Source: a virus | DNA: 64,000 bases | Virus record (IMG/VR): IMGVR_UViG_3300042549_010246 | Coordinates: 20,706 to 84,705 of that record | Reading direction: 5' to 3' (one strand) | Shown: positions 46,601-50,840 of the stretch, piece by piece | Numbering within the stretch: position 1 is the first letter of the stretch | Layout of the letters: each line of letters opens with the position of its first letter | Notes under the pieces: model-generated | What the model was told of the DNA's origin: nothing | Databases searched by the model: none | The model's input: only the letters and a program-made list of their open reading frames with translations | Made by a program: the position numbers and the translations under genes

Positions 46601-47634
46601 CGGGTTCGAGTGGAAACACAGGTGCAGCAGGTTCATCAGGAACATCGGGCTCAAGTGGAAACACGGGTGCTGCAGGTTCTTCAGGTACTTCGGGCTCAAG
46701 TGGAAACACAGGTGCAGCAGGTTCTTCAGGCACAAGTGGTGTTAGTGGTGCAGCGGGTTCTTCAGGCACAAGCGGTGTCAATGGTGCGGCAGGTTCTTCA
46801 GGAACTTCGGGCGCGAATGGTGCGGCAGGGTCATCGGGTACGTCAGGAACAAGAGGTTCTTCAGGAACATCAGGTGCAAACGGTGCGAACGGTTCATCGG
46901 GTACAAGCGGTGTCAATGGTGCGGCAGGTTCTTCAGGAACTTCGGGCGCGAATGGTGCGGCAGGGTCATCGGGTACGTCAGGAACAAGAGGTTCTTCAGG
47001 AACATCAGGTGCAAACGGTGCGAACGGTTCATCGGGTACAAGCGGTGCAAACGGTGCAGCGGGTTCTTCAGGAACGTCAGGCTCAAGTGGTAATACAGGT
47101 GCTGCAGGTTCTTCAGGTACGAGCGGTACGAGCGTAGCCGTGAGCGGTACAACAAACAGAATCGTTAAGTTTACGGCATCTACGACCATAGGTAACGCAA
47201 ACGCGTCCGACGATGGAACGACATTCGAAGTCTTGAATACAGTTGGATTTAAGGCGGCCAAGTCGTTAGCAGTAGGTGCTTTGTCACCGTCAGCAACCAC
47301 AGGTCGAATTGATGCTTCAAACGACATCGTAGCGTTCTCTACATCAGACAAACGCTTCAAAGAAAACGTGAAGCGAATTGAAAACGCCCTCGAGAAAATC
47401 AAGACAATCGGTGGATACTCATTCGATTGGCGCGAGGAAGGCTTCGAGGCTCACGGATTCAAGGGAAGTGATGTCGGAGTAATCGCGCAAGAAATCGAGT
47501 CAGTGTTGCCCGAAATCGTGAAGGTAAAAGCAAACGGATTCAAGGGTGTACGTTATGAAAAAATCATCGCCTTGGTAATTGAAGCAATCAAGGAGTTGGA
47601 TGATAAAGTGGAAAAACTAAAAAACAATCAATAA
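31618..47634 (+). CDS. Giant collagen-like fibre with C1q-like domain and C-terminal S74 chaperone, 5338 aa
   Basis: An N-terminal beta domain (1-105) of the type heading long phage fibres is followed by Gly-X-Y block 1 (106 to about 325), a globular domain (about 326-435), block 2 (436 to about 477), a C1q/TNF-like jelly roll (about 480-635), and block 3 (640-5172, about 1511 triplets). Triplets are GTS, GSS, GSA, GST, GAN with Ala for Gly in recurrent ASS and ATS triplets; Pro and Lys are absent from the rod. Single Arg residues in GTR triplets mark a higher-order repeat. Residues about 5235-5338 are an S74 intramolecular chaperone with the Ser-Asp of TSDKRFKE, which would trimerise and cut itself off. 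It is one of the longest virus-type fibre genes I can think of. Confidence 0.9.
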   Translation: MAKNILITPYRNSTNPLELPKIDFINGSTAITLQVEETSQSLTFVGSAGTLLQINNDLTGTTISTKNIAITGVIKNTGITSNSGLNDFVVVDIATGQFYYRSAPTGTSGSSGQSGTSGTSGANGSSGTSGASGSSGTSGANGSSGTSGANGSSGTSGVNGTSGTSASSGTSGANGSSGTSGDSGSSGTSGANGSSGTSGANGSSGTSGANGSSGTSGNSGSSGTSGANGSSGTSGESGSSGTSGSNGSSGTSGSSGTSGNSGSSGTSGDSGSSGTSGANGTSGTSGESGSSGTSGNSGSSGTSGNSGSSGTSGANGSSGTSGASGAEITDGWDWGTPVNSTKMYSSNGNLDSSTVLLNISETSLSLTDYASQFALMGVGSRITTRGGLFAANVTNWEVTSVTDAGTYYEFGVVYLSGTQWTPTSGDDILCDFAIAGKSGSSGTAGTSGQNGSSGTSGANGTSGTAGTTGSSGTSGAGVANYYAQYSSSQSQPLLAVNTPQVVTYDTVEIENGISFSGGQITVQYSGIYEFTFSPQVEKTQGGTAVNVDFFIRKNGFDVIRTDSILGLVSNSSTQLPFVALTLELLQNDFIELLFASTTTFVQLTAVGAKTTPFIAPAAPSIIVSLKNIGVAAVAYTSTSGTSGQSGTAGVSGSSGTSGSTGSSGTSGESGTSGTSGSTGSSGTSGENGSSGTSGSTGSSGTSGESGSSGTSGENGSSGTSGSAGSSGTSGSTGSSGTSGESGSSGTSGSSGTSASSGTSGSTGSSGTSGSAGSSGTSGSTGSSGTSGESGSSGTSGSTGSSGTSGESGSSGTSGESGSSGTSGDSGSSGTSGESGSSGTSGESGSSGTSGESGSSGTSGTSASSGTSGSTGSSGTSGENGSSGTSGSTGTSGSSGSSGTSGENGSSGTSGESGTSGTSGSSGSTGTSGSAGTSGSTGTSGSTGSSGTSGSSGTSGENGSSGTSGSAGSSGTSGENGSSGTSGSSGTSGSTGTSGESGTSGTAGSSGSTGTSGSAGTSGSTGTSGSAGSSGTSGSSGTSGENGSSGTSGSTGSSGTSGSTGTSGSTGTSGSSGSTGSSGSSGESGTSGSTGTSGSTGSSGTSGESGTSGTTGSSGSTGSSGTSGSSGTSASSGTSGSSGINGSSGTSGSTGTSGSAGTSGANGSSGTSGSAGSSGTSGSTGSSGTSGSSGTSASSGSSGSSGSTGSSGTSGSSGTSGANGSSGTSGSAGSSGTSGSTGSSGTSGSSGTSASSGSSGSTGSSGTSGSAGSSGTSGANGSSGTSGSSATSGSAGSSGSAGTSGSSATSGSSGSSGTSGSSGTSGANGSSGTSGSSGTSGSTGSSGTSGANGSSGTSGSSGTSGSAGSSGSTGSSGTSGSSGTSGSAGSSGSTGSSGTSGSSGSSGTSGANGSSGTAGSSGTSGSSGTSGSAGSSGTSGANGSSGTAGSSGTSGSAGSSGSAGTSGANGSSGTSGSSGSSGSTGSSGTSGSSGSTGTSGSSGTSASSGTSGSSGSAGTSGANGSSGTSGSSGSSGSTGSSGTSGANGSSGTSGSAGSSGSTGSSGTSGSSGTSGSTGSSGSAGTSGSSATSGSSGSSGTSGSAGTSGANGSSGTSGSSGTSGSTGSSGSAGTSGANGSSGTSGSTGSSGTSGSAGSSGSTGSSGTSGSTGSSGSTGSSGTSGSSGTSGSAGSSGSAGTSGANGSSGTSGSSGTSGNAGSSGTSGSSGSSGSAGTSGSTGSSGTSGSAGSSGTSGSAGSSGSTGSSGTSGANGSSGTSGSSGTSGSTGSSGSSGSTGSSGTSGSSGTSGSTGSSGSTGSSGTSGSAGSSGTSGANGSSGTSGSSGTSGSTGSSGTAGSSGTSGTRGSSGTSGSTGSSGSTGSSGTSGSSGTSGSAGSSGSAGTSGANGSSGTSGSSGTSGSTGSSGSSGSTGTSGTAGSSGTSGSAGSSGSTGSSGSSGTAGSSGTSGANGSSGTSGSSGSSGSTGSSGTSGSSGTSGSAGSSGSTGSSGSSGTAGSSGTSASSGSAGTSGSSGTSGANGSSGTSGSAGSSGTSGSSGSAGTSGINGSSGTSGSSGTSGSSGSSGSTGSSGTSGSAGSSGSTGSSGSSGTAGSSGTSGANGSSGTSGSAGSSGTSGSSGTSGTAGSSGTSGTRGSSGTSGSTGSSGSTGSSGTSGSSGTSGANGSSGTSGSSGTSGSAGSSGTSGSSGTSGSTGSSGSTGSSGTSGSAGSSGTSGSAGSSGTSGANGSSGTSGSAGSSGSTGSSGTSGSSGTSGSAGSSGSTGSSGTSGSAGSSGSTGSSGSSGTAGSSGTSGANGSSGTSGSSGSAGSSGSTGSSGTSGSSGTSGSTGSSGSTGSSGTSGSSGTSASSGSSGTSGSAGSSGTSGANGSSGTSGSAGSAGSSGSTGSSGTSGSSGTSGSTGSSGSTGSSGTSGSSATSGSAGSSGTAGSSGSSGTSGANGSSGTSGSAGSTGSSGTSGSSGTSGTAGSSGTSGTAGSSGTSGTRGSSGTSGSTGSSGSTGSSGTSGSSGTSGANGSSGTSGSSGSAGSSGSTGSSGTSGSSGTSGSTGSSGSTGSSGTSGSSATSGSAGSSGTSGSAGSSGTSGANGSSGTSGSAGSSGSTGSSGTSGSSGTSGSAGSSGSTGSSGTSGSAGSSGTSGSAGSSGSAGSSGTSGANGSSGTSGSAGSSGSTGSSGTSGSSGTSGSTGSSGSTGSSGTSGSAGSSGTSASSGSSGSAGTSGSSGTSGANGSSGTSGSAGSAGSSGSTGSSGTSGSSGTSGSTGSSGSTGSSGTSGSSGTSGSAGSSGTSGSSGTSGTAGSSGTSGTRGSSGTSGSTGSSGSTGSSGSTGTSGSSGSSGTSGANGSSGTSGSAGSSGSTGSSGTSGSSGTSGSAGSSGSTGSSGTSGSSATSGSAGSSGTAGSSGSSGTSGANGSSGSSGTSGSSGSSGSTGSSGTSGSSGTSGSAGSSGSTGSSGTSGSSGTSASSGSSGSAGTSGSSGTSGANGSSGSSGTSGSSGSAGSTGSSGSSGTSGSSGTSGSTGSSGSTGSSGSTGTSGSSGSSGTSGVNGSSGSSGTSGSAGSSGTSGSAGSSGTSGSAGSSGTSGTAGSSGTSGTRGSSGSSGSTGSSGTSGSSGTSGSTGSSGSTGSSGTSGSSGTSASSGSSGSAGTSGSSGTSGANGSSGTSGSSGSAGSSGSTGSSGTSGSSGTSGSAGSSGSTGSSGTSGSAGSSGTSGSAGSSGTSGANGSSGTSGSAGSAGSSGSTGSSGTSGSSGTSGSAGSSGSTGSSGTSGSAGSSGTSGSAGSSGTSGANGSSGTSGSAGSSGSTGSSGTSGSSGTSGSTGSSGSTGSSGTSGSTGSSGTSGSAGSSGTSGSAGSSGTSGTAGSSGTSGTRGSSGSSGSTGTSGSSGTSGSTGSSGSTGSSGTSGSTGSSGSTGSSGTSGSSGTSGSTGSSGSTGSSGTSGSSGTSASSGSSGSAGTSGSSGTSGANGSSGSSGTAGSSGSAGSSGSTGSSGTSGSSGTSGSAGSSGSTGSSGTSGSAGSSGTSGSAGSSGTSGANGSSGTSGSSGSAGSSGSTGSSGTSGSSGTSGSTGSSGSTGSSGTSGSAGSSGTSGSAGSSGTSGTAGSSGTSGTAGSSGTSGTRGSSGSSGSTGTSGSSGTSGSTGSSGSTGSSGTSGSSGTSASSGSSGSAGTSGSSGTSGANGSSGSSGTSGSSGSAGSSGSTGSSGTSGSSGTSGSTGSSGSTGSSGSTGTSGSSGTSGVNGSSGSSGTSGSAGSSGTSGSAGSSGTSGSAGSSGSTGSSGSTGSSGTSGSAGSSGTSGSAGSSGTSGTAGSSGTSGTRGSSGSSGSTGTSGSSGTSGSTGSSGSTGSSGTSGSTGSSGSTGSSGTSGSTGSSGSTGSSGTSGSSGTSASSGSSGSAGTSGSSGTSGANGSSGSSGTAGSSGSAGSTGSSGSSGTSGSSGTSGSAGSTGSSGSSGSTGTSGSSGSSGTSGANGSSGSSGTSGSAGSSGTSGSAGSSGTSGSAGSSGTSGTAGSSGTSGTRGSSGSSGSTGSSGTSGSSGTSGSTGSSGSTGSSGTSGSSGTSASSGSSGSAGTSGSSGTSGANGSSGTSGSSGSAGSSGSTGSSGTSGSSGTSGSTGSSGSTGSSGTAGSSGTSGSSGSSGSAGTSGANGSSGTSGSSGSAGSSGSTGSSGTSGSAGSSGTAGTSGSSGTSGTAGSSGTSGTRGSSGSSGSTGTSGSSGTSGANGSSGTSGSSGSAGSSGSTGSSGTSGSTGSSGSTGSSGTSGSSGTSGSSGSAGSSGSAGTSGANGSSGTSGSAGSAGSSGSTGSSGTAGSSGTAGSSGSAGSSGSTGSSGTSGSSGSSGTSGANGSSGSSGTSGSAGSSGTSGTAGSSGTSGTRGSSGSSGSTGSSGSTGTSGSSGSSGSAGTSGANGSSGTSGSSGSAGSTGSSGSSGTSGSSGTSGSAGSSGSTGSSGSTGTSGSSGSSGSAGTSGANGSSGTSGSAGSAGSSGSTGSSGTAGSSGTSGSAGSSGSTGSSGSTGTSGSSGSSGTSGTAGSSGTSGTRGSSGSSGSTGSSGSTGTSGSSGSAGTSGANGSSGTSGSSGSTGSSGSTGSSGTSGSSGSAGSTGSSGSSGTAGSSGTSASSGSSGSAGTSGANGSSGTSGSSGSAGSTGSSGSSGTAGSSGSAGSSGSTGSSGTAGSSGTSGTRGSSGSSGSAGTSGANGSSGSSGTSGSSGSAGSTGSSGSTGTSGSSGSSGTSGSSGSAGSTGSSGSTGTSGSSGSSGNTGAAGSSGTSGSSGSAGSSGSTGSSGTSGSSGSAGSTGSSGSTGTSGSSGSSGNTGAAGSSGTSGSSGSAGSTGSSGSSGTAGSSGTSGTRGSSGSSGSTGSSGSTGTSGSSGSSGNTGAAGSSGTSGSSGSAGSTGSSGSTGTSGSSGSSGNTGAAGSSGTSGSSGSSGSSGNTGAAGSSGTSGSSGSSGNTGAAGSSGTSGSSGSSGNTGAAGSSGTSGSSGNTGAAGSSGTSGSSGNTGAAGSSGTSGSSGNTGAAGSSGTSGVSGAAGSSGTSGVNGAAGSSGTSGANGAAGSSGTSGTRGSSGTSGANGANGSSGTSGVNGAAGSSGTSGANGAAGSSGTSGTRGSSGTSGANGANGSSGTSGANGAAGSSGTSGSSGNTGAAGSSGTSGTSVAVSGTTNRIVKFTASTTIGNANASDDGTTFEVLNTVGFKAAKSLAVGALSPSATTGRIDASNDIVAFSTSDKRFKENVKRIENALEKIKTIGGYSFDWREEGFEAHGFKGSDVGVIAQEIESVLPEIVKVKANGFKGVRYEKIIALVIEAIKELDDKVEKLKNNQ
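31933..47133 (+). repeat. Gly-X-Y coding repeat array (three blocks)
   Basis: Blocks at 31933 to about 32592, 32923 to about 33050 and 33535-47133 encode collagen-like triplets, with 9-residue and 18-residue periods such as GTSGANGSSGTSG. Codons for Gly, Ser and Thr vary freely from copy to copy. Stop-poor frames therefore appear in other registers and on the other strand. The last block shows a higher-order repeat marked by Arg codons. Confidence 0.95.
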
Positions 47635-48311
47635 TGGCAGTTCCATCATCAAACATAAGTATGACGGCTATCTATCAGGAGGCGAACGCAGGTTCGCCTC
47701 CATCAGATTTAGCGGTGAGCGACTTATTCAAAAAATCATATTTTGAAAGTAATGCATTTGGTGGCTCCCTTACATTTAATGCTTGGGGACAATATGGGAA
47801 TGCGAGTGGAGCAGATAGGATTTATGGATTAAGTGCAAGTGATACCAATAACAATTTCAATCAGTTTGCGTCAAAAGTTTATTATATGGATAATTCAACT
47901 TATGCAAACTATGTAGATATTATTAATAATTTGAGTCCCCCCGCTCCCCCCGCGCCTCCTTTTGATAATGACATTGATGTATTTTGTAGATTATATGATT
48001 CTACAGGTACACATATTTATAGTTCATTTTTCCAAAGCGTATTTGCAGGTGGAAGTGTATCGCAAATATTCAGTAATACCACTGAACCGATTTTGGCAGT
48101 AGCATATTGGGAGGTTCAGTTTCAGCCTGTCAGTGGAAGTTTTGGTGGTACAACTTGTAATATTGGCATCAATAATACAAGTGTAGTAAGTGGTGGAACT
48201 ATTAATGCAACAGGTATTACAACTTTTGATTTCAGCACTTTAGGAAGCGTAGCAGTAGGCTCAAGTTCGTCAGGGTATATTGGTACTTACTTTGATATTA
48301 GTATTGGTTGA
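47634..48311 (+). CDS. Probable virion/fibre-associated protein, 225 aa
   Basis: Starts at the last base of the giant fibre's stop (TAATG). The N-terminus NISMTAIYQEANAG with VSDLFKKSYFE and NAWGQYGN resembles the conserved opening of phage virion proteins that I know only as uncharacterised. A PPAPPAPP hinge lies near 102-109 and a Ser/Thr/Gly-rich beta part follows. Probably a small tip or collar protein made with the fibre. Function unknown. Confidence 0.78.
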   Translation: MAVPSSNISMTAIYQEANAGSPPSDLAVSDLFKKSYFESNAFGGSLTFNAWGQYGNASGADRIYGLSASDTNNNFNQFASKVYYMDNSTYANYVDIINNLSPPAPPAPPFDNDIDVFCRLYDSTGTHIYSSFFQSVFAGGSVSQIFSNTTEPILAVAYWEVQFQPVSGSFGGTTCNIGINNTSVVSGGTINATGITTFDFSTLGSVAVGSSSSGYIGTYFDISIG

Positions 48312-48312
48312 T

Positions 48313-48320
48313 TAAATTTG
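48313..48320 (+). promoter_or_regulatory. TAnnTTTG promoter element
   Basis: TAAATTTG lies directly after the previous stop and 21 bases before ATG 48342; the predicted start is near 48327. No well-placed TTG upstream. It would drive the 48.3-50.7 kb unit. Confidence 0.55.
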
Positions 48321-48341
48321 TACAAAATTAAATATGTAATT

Positions 48342-48599
48342 ATGGAAAAAATATTATTAACCGAAGAGGAATTAAATGAAAGCAGAATCATTAGCCAAAT
48401 TCAGACCGATTTGAATTCACACGTAACAAAGTTTACAAGAGAAATAGAATCGCTAAAATTGAAACGTAAATACGCCCTTGAAGAATTGAATGAATTGGAT
48501 GAAAAAAACAAAGTCTTTTTTAAGGGAATCACCAACAAATATGGGTATGTTAAAATAAACCTTGAAACAGGCGAAGTAACCCCAATAGATGAAAAATGA
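48342..48599 (+). CDS. Coiled-coil small protein, 85 aa
   Basis: ATG 48342 is chosen; an in-frame TTG at 48318 falls inside the promoter. Residues 5-60 form a charged helix with heptad-like spacing (EEELNESRII, EIESLKLKRKYALEEL). The end has a beta hairpin with GYVKINLETGEV. Similar short proteins are common in phages. Overlaps the kinase gene by four bases. Unknown role. Confidence 0.8.
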   Translation: MEKILLTEEELNESRIISQIQTDLNSHVTKFTREIESLKLKRKYALEELNELDEKNKVFFKGITNKYGYVKINLETGEVTPIDEK

Positions 48600-49069
48600 T
48601 AGTTGTTTTTTATGGTAAAAGAAACTCAGGAAAGACAACACTGTGTCGTGAGTTTTACGGTTGGGTGAAGCAAAATTTACCTCTTAGGTGTCACTATTTA
48701 GATGCAGATAAACTGCGATTTGTTTATGGGTTAAAAGGGTTTTCAGAACAGACGGAAAGGGCTTTAATACAAAAAGCGATGGAAATATCGCGTTATGAGG
48801 AAAGTTTAAATGACGTTGTTTTGATTAGTATTTCTTTTGCATATAAAGACCAAAGAGCAATATTCGAAGAAAACAAAGGGATTTTATGGGTTCCGTTAAC
48901 ACACGATGAGTCTAAAAGACCTACCAATAAAAAAGAATTTGAAAATCCTGAATTTGAAAAATTAGAGAATGAAATTAACACATCTGAAAATGATGTTAAA
49001 TCGGCATTGAATATGGTAATTCAACGCTACAAAGATTTTTGTGTAACTTCGCAATATAAGGGGAAATGA
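48596..49069 (+). CDS. P-loop kinase resembling adenylylsulfate kinase (CysC-like), 157 aa
   Basis: GKRNSGKTT at 7-15 is the Walker A loop and LDADKLRFVYG (about 36-46) matches the D-G-D-x-[LV]-R segment of adenylylsulfate kinases. A VVLISISFAYKDQR strand-turn and a WVPL strand follow in the usual order. It could phosphorylate APS or a nucleoside or sugar. No sulfur-metabolism gene is nearby, so the substrate is open. Co-transcribed with small virion-like genes. Confidence 0.75.
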   Translation: MIVVFYGKRNSGKTTLCREFYGWVKQNLPLRCHYLDADKLRFVYGLKGFSEQTERALIQKAMEISRYEESLNDVVLISISFAYKDQRAIFEENKGILWVPLTHDESKRPTNKKEFENPEFEKLENEINTSENDVKSALNMVIQRYKDFCVTSQYKGK

Positions 49070-49287
49070 CAACTCAACAGCAACAAAGCGCAATGATTGA
49101 AAAATGGGTAAATCGCATACTTCTTGGAATATGCGCATTTTTCTGTGCTCAATTATTTGCGGATATGAAAACTCAACGTCAGGACATAGAAGAAGTGAAA
49201 TTGAGTAATGCGAGAATTGAAACGGAAATAAAGTACATCAGAGAAATGGTGGAGCCGTATCGAAATAATAAAATAGTTAACAATTAA
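49066..49287 (+). CDS. Small membrane protein with coiled coil, 73 aa
   Basis: One membrane helix (about 17-32) followed by a charged helix (35-65) with heptad spacing. The plan fits holin-associated or spanin-like proteins and also a virion anchor. Overlaps the kinase gene by four bases. Not recognised. Confidence 0.78.
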   Translation: MTTQQQQSAMIEKWVNRILLGICAFFCAQLFADMKTQRQDIEEVKLSNARIETEIKYIREMVEPYRNNKIVNN

Positions 49288-49293
49288 AAAATT

Positions 49294-49596
49294 ATGCCAA
49301 TACCTGTAGCAATAGCGGCAGCATTAATCACAACGGCAGGTAGTACGGCTGTAGGTGGTTTAGATGTTGTCTCAAAACGAAAACTTGAAAAAAACCTTGC
49401 TAAATTAAACGCTGCGGAGGCAGAGGCTCTTCAAAAGCAATTAGCAAAAGAAAAGGACGCTCAAACCAAATTGATTTTATTGCAGGATGCTGCGGATAAA
49501 GCGCAAAAAAGGAGCACGACGAATATAATTATTGGCTCTACAATAGGTTTAATCGGCCTCATTGCTGCAATTATCGTGTTTAAAAAGAAAAAATGA
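49294..49596 (+). CDS. Helical membrane protein, 100 aa
   Basis: Ala-rich hydrophobic N-terminus (3-22), long charged helix rich in Ala, Glu and Lys (28-70), and a C-terminal membrane helix (about 76-95) before a KKKK end. ATG follows an A/T-rich leader. It resembles the tail-anchored coiled-coil proteins at 21.5-22.9 kb in plan. Likely virion membrane protein. Confidence 0.8.
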   Translation: MPIPVAIAAALITTAGSTAVGGLDVVSKRKLEKNLAKLNAAEAEALQKQLAKEKDAQTKLILLQDAADKAQKRSTTNIIIGSTIGLIGLIAAIIVFKKKK

Positions 49597-49913
49597 TGGA
49601 GTTTTCAAAAGAAGTAAAAAACGCTGTAATTATTGCAGTTGCGACAATTACTTTATATATGTTGTTAAAACCTAAAAAGAATGGTATAAGTAAGCCTATG
49701 AAGGCTACTAAAGATGAATTGAGTCAAAAACAAAACGCCCGAACTATTTTGGATGCTTACTTAAACGCGGTTGATGCAAAAGAATCACCAACAGCATTGC
49801 AGAAGTTGAATTCAATTTTTGCAGATGAATATTCGATGAAGGTATTTAAAACCAAAAGTGGTAGTTATGTTGCAAGGACTTTAGATGGTAAAGATGTATT
49901 GGTAGCAAAATAA
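49593..49913 (+). CDS. N-anchored small protein, 106 aa
   Basis: Membrane helix at about 9-24, a basic linker, then a soluble helical domain ending in strands (KTKSGSYVARTLDGKDVLV). It overlaps both neighbours by one to four bases. Unknown function. Confidence 0.8.
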   Translation: MMEFSKEVKNAVIIAVATITLYMLLKPKKNGISKPMKATKDELSQKQNARTILDAYLNAVDAKESPTALQKLNSIFADEYSMKVFKTKSGSYVARTLDGKDVLVAK

Positions 49914-50362
49914 TGGCCACGTTCTCTCCAATCATAACGGTTTATCCTAATGACGCAGTAAGAGTTACGAGCGTTTCGGATTTGACTTATGAAACGGTGA
50001 ACGCAAGTGTTGGAACAGGATACTATTACGATTTTAAAAATTTTTATCAGTATTCAACATCCTTAGAACAATTAATTGAACCAATCTACTTGCTCAAATT
50101 TAGTAAACAGGGGGACCGAAATGTTTACTATTTGAATAATACGATTGACCCATATCAAAAATCATCGGCATTGTCTGTAGATGCTGAATATCTTGATTAT
50201 AGATTTGACTCTAACAATGCATTCATACCACGAATACTTGCAAACACATCATTATTTTACCGCTTTGATATTCAAGAACTTAGTAATGAAGATTTTTTGA
50301 CTAAAGGTGAAAGTAATTTTGGATTGATTGATTTTTACGAAAACTACGAAATAGACTTCTGA
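49913..50362 (+). CDS. Hypothetical beta-rich protein, 149 aa
   Basis: Soluble, Tyr- and Asn-rich, with alternating hydrophobic residues; no membrane helix. One-base overlaps with both neighbours. Together with the following gene it forms a pair of beta-rich proteins that may be virion surface components. Not recognised. Confidence 0.78.
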   Translation: MATFSPIITVYPNDAVRVTSVSDLTYETVNASVGTGYYYDFKNFYQYSTSLEQLIEPIYLLKFSKQGDRNVYYLNNTIDPYQKSSALSVDAEYLDYRFDSNNAFIPRILANTSLFYRFDIQELSNEDFLTKGESNFGLIDFYENYEIDF

Positions 50363-50724
50363 TGCCCGCCAAAAAAATCATATTGAACATAGAAAATCAT
50401 ACGCCCTATCCTGCGTTAATTTCTATTTTAGGTGGACTTCAAGACCCAAACCAATATAATGTGAATTCCGCAACGGAATACTTATATGATATTGGAAACT
50501 TTAATTGGAATAACTCAAGTACTTGGACAATACAGTTTAAACGAGTTGGAGCAGCAAACTTCAGTATCAAACAAGGTTCTACAGGTGGTAATCCACAACA
50601 ATTTTTAATAGCCCTTAATCTTTCGTCTTTGGGTTTATTTAACTATATCAAAATCAGTGCAAACATTTCGTTGATTTACACTTTCAACGATTATTACGAG
50701 TTTGGTCAACTTACATTAAACTAA
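50362..50724 (+). CDS. Beta-rich protein vaguely like the candidate capsid protein, 120 aa
   Basis: A strand-rich protein. Its opening (ILNIENHTPYPALISILGG) has the same order of hydrophobic and turn residues as residues 57-75 of the candidate capsid protein (IIQISNTG...FSVLGS), and QQFLIALNL parallels QFQTTVLAL there. The similarity is too weak to prove kinship, and the protein is about half as long. Last gene of the rightward arm; a hairpin follows at once. Confidence 0.78.
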   Translation: MPAKKIILNIENHTPYPALISILGGLQDPNQYNVNSATEYLYDIGNFNWNNSSTWTIQFKRVGAANFSIKQGSTGGNPQQFLIALNLSSLGLFNYIKISANISLIYTFNDYYEFGQLTLN

Positions 50725-50746
50725 AAACCACCCCGAAAGGTGGTTT
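50725..50746 (+). terminator. Hairpin at the convergence of rightward and leftward genes
   Basis: AAACCACC (50725-50732) and GGTGGTTT (50739-50746) form an 8-bp stem with a CCGAAA loop, directly after the stop of the last rightward gene. The flanking A and T runs let it work on both strands. The interval up to the leftward recT stop at 50841 shows nothing else. Confidence 0.75.
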
Positions 50747-50840
50747 ACAGTCTGAAGGAACAGTCACTTCTCAATAGAATCTTTAAAATCGTCGAATTCA
50801 AAATACTTTTATATTTTGCAACAACGACACGAATTTAAAC

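Noticed and set aside
31933-47133. A CRISPR array or minisatellite-type non-coding repeat
   Set aside because: The repeat is in phase with one 5338-codon frame, has no spacers, and its units differ at synonymous sites, so it is protein-level repetition.
33515-47137. Several long plus-strand frames of 500-1400 codons rich in Gln, Val, Leu and Ala inside the fibre gene
   Set aside because: They are the shifted frame of the same repeat, broken wherever the repeat changes phase or composition, and the coding frame of the fibre runs unbroken through all of them.
33546-47402. A minus-strand reading frame of more than 4,600 codons, rich in Pro, Glu, Val and Leu, opposite the giant fibre gene
   Set aside because: It is a by-product of repeated Gly-Ser-Thr codons on the plus strand: in this register the complement contains no stop codons. 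It has no start context or promoter, crosses domain borders of the real gene, and other registers of the same array are also open.
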